From Trebouxia sp. TZW2008 (Eukaryota > Chlorophyta > Trebouxiophyceae > Trebouxiales > Trebouxiaceae), in NCBI GenBank assembly GCA_002118135.1, contig BDIU01000014.1:186001-250000 (forward strand): DNA of 64,000 bases, written 5' to 3'. The translations under genes were made by a program, and so were the position numbers. The notes under the pieces were generated by a model that was not told the DNA's origin, made no database searches, and was given only the letters and a program-made list of their open reading frames with translations. This document shows, piece by piece, positions 42,294-54,200 of the stretch (position 1 is its first letter; every line of letters begins with the position of its first letter).

Positions 42294-45200
42294 TCAGTAG
42301 ACTCCTTCCCGGCCCCATGAGTACTGGTTGCCCCCCCTTGAGCGCCTGTTGGGGTACCCCCCAGCAATGTTGTGCACCCTTCCAGCGCCAAAGCCCTGCA
42401 GACCCTTGTTGGGTACCCTGCCTGAAGACATGGGTACAATGCCAGTGCGCATGTGGGGTTGGGCATAGCCCCCTGATGCAGCCCCTGAGTCAAACAGTCT
42501 CCTTGGAGCCAACTCAGGGCCCCTAGTTTGCACCTACAACACAGCCAACCCAGATCAAAATTGTGGCACAAATGCTTCTGTTGCTATGATTTGTGATGTC
42601 GGCTTGTCAGTCAAGCTTGCTCGTCAGTGCGGATTTGGGAGTCTGCTTCCAGATCACCATCTGAGTAAACCAGATTGAAACGTGCAATAGATTTGAGATG
42701 CATATCCTATGCATGCACTTGTGCAGCAAATGTCACGCTGCCTAGATTGTCAAAGACAACATGCTGCATATGTTGGTGAGCTGGCAAATAGAGATTGCTG
42801 GTAGTCAAGCATGCAGAGGGGCAACTAACTGCTAAAGCATGAATGCAGTGTCACCAACACTGAAGACTCAATGGGGAAAAAACGCCGACTTTGCATTGCA
42901 TATGGACAAGAGTCACTGAGCTCAATACAAGAAGAGTCAGGCATCAAGTAATGGTCATGATGAGAGAGCAGAGCACTGAGAGCATACCCATGGGGAAGGA
43001 GCTTCACGGCTGATGGGATTGCTACCCTCTGCTTCTACCTCTTCGAGGGTTCTCCAGTATCCCTGACCACCACTACCTGCTCACAAGCAACAATGCTGTC
43101 AGAGTTGAAGAAGAAAGCAACACACTGTCACAGTCAGACAGTGCACACACACTTGATAAAGCAAGCTAGTACATCACTGAGCAAGGTTGAGCAGCTCAAG
43201 GTCCATGCTCCTTGCAACTGGTAATCTGCATGCCCTAAAGTTTAGTTTCATGTCTAACAAATACGAGAAGGACAATAAAGGCGGAGAGTCAAGCACAGAT
43301 CTGGTAATTTTTTGCCAAGCAAAAGAAAAGCACGTATGATGGAAGAGTCAGCAAAAGTGCTGCCTGTTGTGATGGATCACTGTTACTTCACTGTCATCCA
43401 ATCATACCATATACAAGCTGACAATGCTCTTCTTTGTTACTCAGCACTTCAGGATTACATCTGCTGATCATCCACCACCAGTGCTATCTTAACATTCCTG
43501 CCGCCGGTAGTTGTTACATCAAAAGCGCTAGCTTGTAACACCTCTCATTTCACAATGACATCAGAAAAGGAACAGTGACAGACTCAGAAACCTACCTGGT
43601 GCATCTCTGCCGTGCAGCACAGTGGGGCGTCCACCCAGGGGGCTGTCTACAGGGGTTCCCACATCCCCCTCTGAGGGGGCTTGAGTGTTCAGCTGAGACT
43701 TGGCAGCCTGCAACCTCTTCCTGACCTCCACCAGCAGCCGCTCATTCATCTCCTTGGTCTTGTCTACCACTGGCACTGGCTCCTCCTGCACAGCCAGCTA
43801 TGGGTTGTTCCAACCCTGAACACTAAATCTTACTACGCAGCCAACCTCATGCATTGGAAATGAGACAATGACTTCTTTGGACAAGGTGTGAATTTGGCGT
43901 GGTTTGCAGACTTTACAAGCAATAATACACAAGTGCATCTCAAGTCTGGCAGCGGCTAGAGCAGATTACAATCTGAGGCAGCATGTACAATGCAGCAGCA
44001 AATTGCTGAGCTGGAAAGAAAGCAGGAAATCCTGTTTTGTGGCTGCCGCTGTACCTGGATCTGCTCTGGAATGTTGTCATCCTCGTATTGGGCGGGGCCA
44101 GGGGCAAGTCCTGCCACTGATGATGCCCTGGTGCCCCTTGAAGGCCCAGTCACCGCACCCTGTATCAACAATTCAGGCATCAGCGGGCCGGGCCGGGCCG
44201 GGCCGGGCAGGGCAGGGCAGGGCAGGGCAGGGCAGGGCAGGCAACATGATGCTGCACGTGAGCAAGCGGCCCATGTGGACAAACAAAATCACACTGCAAC
44301 ATGCAATGAAACATGTATGCATGCAAATGAATGTGTGACTAGAGGCTGAAAGGTCTGCCTGAAGGGTCTGGTTGTTTTGTAAGGCTACAGATCTCCTCAA
44401 CATTTGAAAAGCGCGCAGATTATGAGCTGAGCAGGCGAGCAAGCAAGACGTTCTGTCCTCAAAATCTTGATTTGCAGGGCAACGCAGCAAGTAAGAAGGG
44501 GTTTTGACGTATCAAGCAAAGTTGTGCATGAATGGTAGCAGACCTGGTCAAAGCCGGGCGCAGGCCTGCCAGTGGGGAGGCCTGGCGGCTTGTGTGCCGG
44601 CAACTCCACTCCATATCCCTGTACAAACAAGCACAAACCTCAGTCAAGAGCAATGCAATTCACTGAATTGCCAGCATAGCACCTGAACAGCAGCATCACT
44701 GTGTTGTCACAGGCTGCAACCAGTAGATAACAGGGTCACAACCTGACTCAGATTGATTGCAAGCAGCATAAAGGTACATGCAGTCAAAACCAAGCAAAAC
44801 GGCTGCCGGAAATCATCTTGCATAGCTCATGGCATGGCTCAGCACTTGGCAGCAAACACTGAAGCACAGGGTGCGCACCTCTTCTTTGCCAAAGCGCTGA
44901 GAGACAGGGTCAAAAGAGGGATCCTGCAGGGAGTGCTGCCTCTCAAACAGTCTGCCAGCCAAGCGCCTGCGCGCACCCCCCCTGTACCCCCCAGGGCCTG
45001 TGAAACCAGAGTCCACCACAGGTGCCCCAGGATGTACGGGGGGTGCAGGGTGCTGCAGGTAGCCCTGCTCACCCCCAATGTCCTGATCCAAACCTGCAAT
45101 CAGAATCAGCATGCTCAGATGCAGAATCAGGCATCAACAATCGTCTGACAGGTAGATGGACAAGTCACAGTTTAACTGACTGAGTACCTGTACTGAAGGA

Positions 45201-48200
45201 GCAGCACTCCTGCTGATGTATATACAGAGGGGTGCAAAACACACCTGTTGCAAAGCACACCTCTTGGCTGTGTTGCTATAGGCAGTAGCAGCTGCAGTGG
45301 CAACAGTCTGCTAGTGATACAGGGGTAATGGACAACACTGCTTGCAAAAGGCTGTAATGCTGTTGCTATACAAGGCAAGAGACTTGCACAAGCCAGCACA
45401 AGCACAAGCACAGATCTTCAAGCAGGCTTCACAACAATAAATCCAAACAGACTCTTGTGCTTGTCGAGTTGTCAAGCAATGATGGCAATTTGCTTGAGCA
45501 GATGTGCATTTGTACCTGCTGTAGCGCCAGTGATAGAGGGAGGTAGGTTGTCAACAGCAGAGCTACCAGAAGGTCCCAAAGGTGGCACACCACCAGCAGG
45601 AGCTGTCGGGAAGCCAGGCTCGCCTCTGGCCAACGCAGCATAGTCAGGCTCCACTCCCAAAGCCTGATTCTTAGGAGCAAATCCAGAGATGCCCTGACCC
45701 TTGGGGGCAAACCCAGAAGCGCCCTGGGGTACTACAGGGCCCACTGGGTACTTCAAGTCTGCACAGGCAGTTGAGTTGTCGATTTACATTTTGGCTAGCA
45801 TTCGCAGCCCTTATGTTGCAGGTGCATGATAATCTGCTTCAGCATTGATCTGCTTCAGCGTTGATGGGCCCCAGCAGCAAGAGCTGGTCAAGCTTGCACA
45901 GCGCTTGCTGTATAATTCTGTAACTTATCGCCCGTGGTCATGGATTAGTCAGTGGTTGATGCACAGGCATCAGATACTAACTGACCAATGCAAAGCAGCA
46001 GCTGAAGCAACAAGCGTCTGATTGACTTCAGAAATTTGAAGAAAGCTGCAGGAAGAGCACTACCTTGAGTGCCACGGCGTGCACCAGCTTCCATCTCCAG
46101 AGCCCAGGTAGTCTTCCATCCAGCCCCACTCAGGGCTGATCGGGCATTTGGCCCCAGCTCATCATAAGTAGTGGGCTTGACATAGTGCTCATCTTGAGGC
46201 AGCACATCTGCAGCCCCTAGCTCGTACTCTGGTTTGGGAGCCACAGGCTCAGGGGGGGCGTAGGCCTGCTGAGGAATGGGTGCTGGGCGGCCGATGTTTG
46301 TCAGTGAGATGGTGCGTGCTGCGCGCCTTGAAGCTATGCTGGGAAGGTCAGCAACACCAGTGGCCACCGCTCTGTTCCTGCGTTCTGCTGTTGGGGTAAA
46401 AGCAGCTGGCTGTTGCTGCTGCCGTTGGGCAAACTGTGGGGTGCCTGCTTGCTCGCCACGGTGAATGACATCCTTCTGCCCGGGTACTGTTTCCACTGCA
46501 GCAGGGTCATACAGAGGATCGTCAACGGTGGGTCTGAATCTGCTGTTCTGAGCAGTCACAAAGCGGCTGCCATGGGGGGCATGGGGGGCGCCCCTGGGGG
46601 TCCTAGGGGCTGTGGGCCTTTGCCTTGTTGGGTCATACAAAGGATCCTCTAGAGGCTCAAGCACCAAAGGCTTGACATGGGTTATGGGTGATGGCTGCAG
46701 GGCGTTTGGACGGCTCTGTGTTGGGTCATACAAGGGATCATCCAAGGGCTCAGCCAGGGCAACTGGGCGCACTGGGACAGGGCGGCGCGGACCAGCCCTC
46801 TCAGCAGGGTCATAGGCAGGGTCGCTGAGGGGCTGTTCCGCCACCACCACTGGGGCATTTTGCAGTGCCCCAGTGACTGGGCTGAGAGGGGGCGAGTCAT
46901 ATATGGCAATGCCCTCAGGGCTGAGGGCAACGGTGGGGGCTACTGCCCTGGTGGGTGCAGGCGGGCCAAAGGTGGAAGAAGAGGTGAAGTGCAGTGGCTG
47001 GGCTGTGTCCAGTTGGGCTGTGGTCTGTTGGGCTGTGCGCTGTTGGGCTGCGTCCTTAGGCGCTGTGGCTAGCAGAGTGGGCTGAGAAGTGTATGAAGCC
47101 AGGGATGTGGGTGCAGGCACAGGTGCAGGCGTGACAGAGGCAGCATGCTGGACAGGCTCATCAAAGGGAGACACAGAATGAAAGGTGATGCCCTCATGTG
47201 CATCAGTCACAGCAGCAGCTGCTGGCTGAGCTGGCGCTGAGGTGTAGTGATTTTGCTGCTGAGCCGGCGCTGACAGGACTGGACTGCTGTGAAAGGTGAT
47301 GCCATCAGTCAGAGTCTCAGGCTGATCAGCCTCCTTAAAGAGTGAGTTTTCATGAAAGCGTATGCCCTGAGAGACAGGCTCAGGATTGGCAAGGGCAAAA
47401 GAGGGGGCTCTTTCAGCTACCAATGGGGCATTTCTGGAAGCCCAGGGGTTGTCGCTGAACGCTGACTGTGCCTGAGGCTGTGCCTGTGACTGTGGCTGCG
47501 ACTGGAAGGTGCCAAGGATTGGTCTGTTATGAAAGGTGGGGCTGTTCAGCACAGCAGGCTCTTCAATCTCAGGAAGCCGTGTCTGCGTTGGGTCATACAG
47601 TGGATCCTGCAGGGGCTGAAGAGCAATGGGATCAGGGATAGACTTGTACACCTGAGGTTGCCTTTGAACAAGAGGTGTGCTGCTGAATGCTGGCTCAGTG
47701 ACTCGTGCTAGTGTGGCAAGCTGTGGTTGCTGTGTTTCAGCACCAAGCAGTGGCCGGCTGCTGAAAGCCACATCTTGATCAGCAACAGTCTGGGGCAAGA
47801 CTGAAGTTGGCAGCTGCTGCTGCATTACAGTGTCAGCAAATATGGGTTGATTGCTGGAGGCAGGCGTCTGCTCCGCAGTCAAAGGCACACTGGTAGCAGG
47901 TGTGAAAGCCACAGCAGGACTGCCCAATAGGGGAGTGCTGGAGAACTCTGTGCTAGCAGGTTGTGCCACATTTCTGGGCACAGTTTGCTGTAGGGGAGTT
48001 GCACCCAAAGCGCGCAACTGCTGCTTTGACTGCAGCTGTAACTGAGTCTCTCTCAGCGGTGGCATGCTGGAGAACTCAGGAGCTGCCTGCAGTGGTGGCT
48101 GGGAAGTGGCAGAAGAGGAGGGAAGGAACACCTCATCTTGTTGGACTGTGTCACGCAAAATTGGCCTGTCTTGGAAAACAGGGCTGGCAGGGATAACTTC

Positions 48201-51200
48201 TGCCTCTGATGAGACAGTGACTGGTTGGTGCTGTTGAGACCTGCCCAAAATTGGCTCATCCTCAAAGTCAAGGCTGCTGACTGCAGCTGATTCATTGAGT
48301 ACAACAGGGGTGCCATGTTGCTGAGGAATGGACACAGGAGCAATTGGTGTCTGCTGCTCGTCACTGAAAATTGGATTGTCACGGAAAATTGGCTCCTGGT
48401 CAAAACTGACTGGCTCTGTGGCAGCAGGGCCAGGCAGCATAAGCTCTTCTTCTTCCTCATCATCAGAAGGGCTATGAAGTGGGCTGCCGTCAAACAATGG
48501 GCCATCAGAAAATATGTGCTTCTGCGATGTCAAAATTGACACAGAAGCCTTCTCAGGTTCTGCTGAGACTGTGACTGGCTCAACAATGGATGATGGTGTG
48601 CTTGCCTGCTGTGAACTGCCCAAAAGGGGTGTACTAGAAAAGGCAGGAGCCTCTTGTACTGCTGTTGATGCATTTTTATCCTTAACTGGGCTGTATGCAT
48701 TTGCCTGGGCAGTCGCTGAGCCTGCTCCAGGGTTGGTTTCTGGAGCAGGCACAGTGAGTGAAGCCTTGCGTGGGAAATAAGGCCCTTGATAGAATGAGCG
48801 TAGACTGGCATCAGCCACAGAAGGCGCCTGTTGTCTGCCAGCTAGGAAGGCAGAGTCTGGAGATGGACCCAACAGAGGCTCATCACTGAAAGCAGGATTG
48901 CCCACTGATGCAAAAGACTGCTCCTGCTGTTGCTGTTGCCGCTGCTGCTGCTGCTGTTGCTGCTGCTGGGGAGCTGACTCATACCTGGCTGAGCGCTGCT
49001 CACTGGCATCTAGAGATGACAGAGATGACTGGCTGTACGAGCGCTGAGGCGCTGAGTCCTGAGTGCTGTAGATGGTGTTGTAAGACTGCTGCTGTGGTGT
49101 GGATGCAAGAGGGACATCAGAGGTGTGGTGAGAAGCAATACCTTGGTCGTATTCAGTGCCACTGATGTCCTCAAGCTGCTGCTCTTCATACAAGGGGTTG
49201 TCAATCTGGTCATTGCCTGCTGAGGGCAGGGCATTGCCAATTGCGCCCTCAGTTGGGTCGTAGACAGGGTCTTGACTTGGGCCGCCCGTCTGCCGAACAG
49301 GCACTTGCCTGATGGCCCCTTCTCCTAGGGGTGCCACTGGGGTGGGGCTGGGGGTCAAGGGGATGTCTGAACCCCCGCCTACACCTGCAATTGCATGTAC
49401 AGCTGTCTTTGCTAAAGCTCTTACTTGCCAAAAGCTCATATTGAGATCTTGCTCATGACAGCTCGATTTTGATCAGATCAACAAGGACTTGTAGCTGTTA
49501 AACATGCCTGCCATGGTCAAAACCATTGCCAAGATATGGAACCCGTGATGTACTCGACTGATGTTGCTGTGCTGCATGGCAGGACTGGCAGATGGCAAAA
49601 GCGGCACAGAAAACGCCCTACAGGGCTGGTAACCTGTTTCAAGACATGCAGTGAAAATGCTATAGCTGGAGCTGCAACCTTGATGCACTTTTCCAGCAGT
49701 GTTAAACGACAAGAGCTCACCTCTGGAGGACTGCTCCTGACTGGCCAATGGTGGGGCGTCATACACCCCTGGGGCACCCCCAACTGGCCCCCCACGGCCT
49801 CTACCACCTGCAAGGCATAGAAATCATGCTTAACATAGCCCCCTCAAAAAAACAATCAGCAGTCTGAAGGCGACAAAAGTCATTGCCCCTGAGCCCAGCA
49901 TGTGACAGCGTGTTGACAGTGATACATAGCACCTGAAACAATGCAGCGCTCTTGAGATGCTTGCAACACAGTGATACCACAAATCACATGTCATGCAGCG
50001 GTTTGAGAATCCCAGGACCACGAGGACAACGAATAGTGGTCCTAGACATCTCCAATAGCTGCAGGACAATGAACAGGTGGCTTCATCATGTTGCACAGAC
50101 AGTGTCAAATGCCGTAAGTGTTGAAGGCATTTGATTGCTAGCTGTGGAAAACTGATCACTGAGTAATGCTTTGGCTACATTACCAAACAGCTGTGCAAGT
50201 CATGCTACTTGTCGCTCAGCCCAATGGCTGCACTGGCTGCACTGGAGCATGAACATCACAGTGTACAGCAACAAATTCACCTGATACAATGGATCCAAAG
50301 TGGGTGGCTTGGCTGGGGTCCCCACCTGCATGGATGTGGGGTCCAGTCAGGGTGGGTCTAGGGCCCCTGGCACCGCCCCTGAAACCCCGCTGGCCGCCCC
50401 TGTTGCTGCTGGGCAGAATGGTTCCAGCACCTGTTGCAGCAAAAAGCGACTTGCGTAAATGAACAAGGGCATGTATATCTGTAGACAAACGCAGCATCAT
50501 GCAACAGCAAAGTCAGTGATGCAGAAGGAGGGTGTGGGCCACTGTACTGCTCAAACTGCAGGACTTGCTCTTGATGCGCTGAACGGCATGTGCTGCTTGA
50601 AATGTACAATCTAAATCTAGGATCTTGCGGTTACCAGCACACAAGCACGAGATACTGACGCAATGTGCCTGCTACGAGCACAAGATGTCATTTCCAGTGG
50701 GTATTGTCAATAAAACACTGGAAAGCTAGCTGTGACATGGTTGCACTGACCTCCTGCCACGTCCACATCCCACCAGCCGCGCCTCTCAACAGGGTCATAG
50801 GCTGGGTCCTCAGCGGACCGGTAGGCTGCAATCTCCTGGGGGGTCATCACAGGGGGGCGGGGGGGTGGGCGCTCCTCTGGTGTGATCACAGTGCTGACTG
50901 GGACTGACCCCTGACCCTGGCTGGGGTCAAAGGCGGGGTCCTGGGCGGGTCTGTAGCTCACAATCTCCTCTCTTGTAGGAGCAGTTGGAGCAGCAACCTG
51001 GGACAAGGACATGAAGAATAAGTCCAGGTCTGCGTTTGGACTGGCAAACACAAGTGCAATCCTGCCAATTGCAACACAGGCATATGAGCGACCAGCTCTA
51101 ACAAGCACGTATTGAATCAGGTAGCAAAACATCATTACCAAAACCGACAATGACAGCATTTGCTCAGTCAGTTTGAAGTCGCAAACATCAACAGCGTGTC

Positions 51201-54200
51201 AGTAAAGGCACAACCCCTGACCTCAGCTTTAAAACTTGTGTCAACATGCAGCTTAGTCTTGTGACATGATGTGTTTGGGCAGCATGGGTGCTGGCTGTTC
51301 AACAAGTCAGCAAGCAGCAAGCCTCTTGTGAACAGTGGTGACTCACCACAGGCTGCTCAGTGGTGGTGTTAGTGAAGTCCGGCTCAGGCTCAGCAGGAGT
51401 CACAGCTGCAATCTCAGTTTCCACAGCAGCTTCAGTGGTACCTGCCGGGCCATTTTCTGGAACAGCCCCAGGCAGTGCAGGGCCCAGCTGGGGTGTGGAG
51501 GTGAGCCTCCCTGTGCCAGTGAGGGTGCTGACTGGAAGGGCGGGCTCAGCAGTGGTGACAGATGTGTCAACTGGACTACCTCTATCCACTGTGAGGTCGG
51601 TGGGGGGGTCCTGGTCCACAAGTGCTTCCTCAGTCTCAACCGCTGGTTGCTCCACGACCACAGCCTCCTGCAGCAGTGGCAGCTGAATCGAGGACTTTCT
51701 CAAGCTGAGATACAGATCAGAATTGTCAACACGTTTGATAATTGTTGTTGTTCACAAGCCAATATGAGCAGTCAGCGGTCTAAAACAGAGAAAATGGCCT
51801 ACCTACTCACATCTGGGACGCGTCATCAGAAACCAAATGCATTGACTATTTAGCATGAGCTGGAGCGATAAGTGGACAAGGTCAAGAACAGGAGGAGCAG
51901 CAGCATCGTAACTAATAGCTACTCAGCCGCACAACATTCCTTTGCACATGCCTCGTGTCACAACAATCTGAGGATGCTATATTTGACAGCGCTACAAAGG
52001 CTAAACAATCAGCTGCCAAGCATAGCATGTCACCTGTTGCTGTTGCTGCTGCAAATGACCTGGCACTCACATTACTTTACACTGACAATAGCCTTCCATA
52101 GATGCACAGCAGAATACAACAGCAGCCAAACAAGTTGTGTTACCTGAGTGGATGGGGTGTGACTCTGCACAGGTGGCGCATAGCTCGCACCCTGGGTGGG
52201 TGCAGTGTAAGAGGTGACCCCAGTGGCAGGGCCCCAGGCTGCCGAGGGGGGTACAGGGGTCAGGTCAGCGTCCTTGGACACAATCTGAGGCCCAGTGTAG
52301 GTAGCAGGCAACTCTGCCTCTCTGATCACATCATCTGAGGGTGGAGGCACAAAGTTCTCCACTGCTGACTGAGCGTTTGTGTGTGTGGGTTGCTCAGTGT
52401 AGCTGTCCACTCCAGCACCTGTCTCAGTGACACCAACCCCAGCACCAGCACCTGTCTCTGTCTCAGTAGCTTGACTGACGCCAGCACTTGTTTCTGCCTC
52501 TTCAATCTCAGGCTCAGAGGTCAGAGACCTCTCCTGTGGCAACAAAAGCAAATGCTTGGCTGGTGCAAACAGCAGGTGAGCATGGCAAATGTGTTGAGTG
52601 TAGATCTGACTACTATGGAAGAAGGCCATTTGTAGCAGCTGTTTGATCTTTAACAGCTATGTGTTGCAGCTGTCAACATCAGCTGAGGTGTCAAGGACTG
52701 CATAAGTTCATGCATTTGTGACCTGATAGTACTGATAATTGGAGAGGAAGAGCAAAGCAATGACGCCTGACAAACAAGCATCAGAAGAGACAACGGTCCC
52801 AGCAAAAGGACGAATGTAGGTGACTGTTGACATAGAAGGAGGAGCAACAAATAGTAGATGTTAAAAAGCCTTCTCCTGGAACCTTTGTCATGGCTAATGC
52901 TTGTCTGTCAAGCCAAGCAGCAAGCTGATTATACAAGACAACAGTTCGTTGTTGTCACACTCAGGTATCTGCACCTTTTCTTGTAACAAATTGTGATTTG
53001 GGCTCAGTATTTGCATGTGTACCTGCTCAACTGGTGCAGCAACAGTCTCCTGCTGCAGAACCCGCTCCTGCTGTGGCAAATGCTCTGGCACAACCTGCTG
53101 CTGAATGCCACTCAACTGAGGCCTACTGGTCACACGCCCAACAGGAGCTGCCTGCTCTGCAACACTGGTGGTGATCTCGTCCTTAACAGCACCATCATCA
53201 GCAGCGTTGGACACTGTCTGAGTAGCTTCAGGGTGAACGGAGCGGCTGCCAAGCACCTCCCGCTCAACTGCATCTTTGGCTGCAGTGACTGCTTCACTGG
53301 CTCTGGGCTCCTCAATGTATTCACCGCCTGCTGGGCCCGCTGGGCCTGCTGGGCCTGCTGAGGTGCGTGAGTCATGCTCATGGGGCACATGGGCATGCTC
53401 GGTCTCGTGAACATGCTCTGTTGCGGTCTGAGTGTCAGTCACAGGAGCTGACTCGTAAGCCTCGTTCTGCCGCTGATGGGGGTTGTGGGGCTGGTCCAGG
53501 CCCCTGCCAAAGCTTGACTGGTGAGTTGTGCCACTCTGGTCAAATTCAGGGTTATCATGAAAGACTGGTTCTGGAGCAGCCTCTGGCTCAATTTCCTGCT
53601 GCTGAAGTTGGTCCTCATCAAACAAGGGGTTCTCTCTTGGGTAGTTAGGGATGCCAGCTGCTCCACTGTTGGCTGACACTGGCTGTTCTTGATCAGTGAC
53701 CTGTGAGCTGAAGTCAGCGCCATGAGACACAACCTGTGAGTGAGGGTGAGCTGAGCTGTGAGCAGCTGAGCTGTGAGGAGCTGAGCTGAGGCTTTGAATG
53801 TCCTCTGGGCTGGCGGGCTGGGGTGCCCTGTTGAAGCGGTCTGGGGTTGCAGGGTACTGCTCAGCCCCTTCGGCCAGGGCTTGCGTGCCATTGCCCTGCC
53901 CTGATGGCTTGCCATCCTACAATACAAACTTCTCAGATTGACTGCAGCTGAGGTGCAGCAATTTGTGTACATAGTGCATAGACAGTTGAGGCACCATTCA
54001 CCTGCAGAAGGAGGGACTCTGGCTTTGAAACATGCAATGCTGTTGCAGTCTTGATAACAACCTAGGCGCATGGTCTTAATGCACAGCAAGACCATGCATG
54101 AAAAGTTTGCACATGATCACTGCAGTTCACACTGCATGAGCGTGGCCATGCCTCACTGGCACTCACACCCACTTCAGCTTACAGGCAATGATGTGGATGA

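Noticed and set aside
42965..43076. Ending the giant gene at the in-frame stop near 42955
   Set aside because: A GTATGC donor after 42988 joins in phase to 42533-42294, whose RGG-like C-terminus matches the protein's composition. Readthrough would add only about a dozen codons and cannot be fully excluded.
45945..49439. Taking the whole 1164-codon minus-strand ORF as one gene
   Set aside because: Its first about 18 codons lie upstream of a good acceptor at 49385 and its last about 40 codons lie past a GTAGTG donor at 46063. Both boundaries join in phase to neighbouring exons, so it is one exon of a larger gene.
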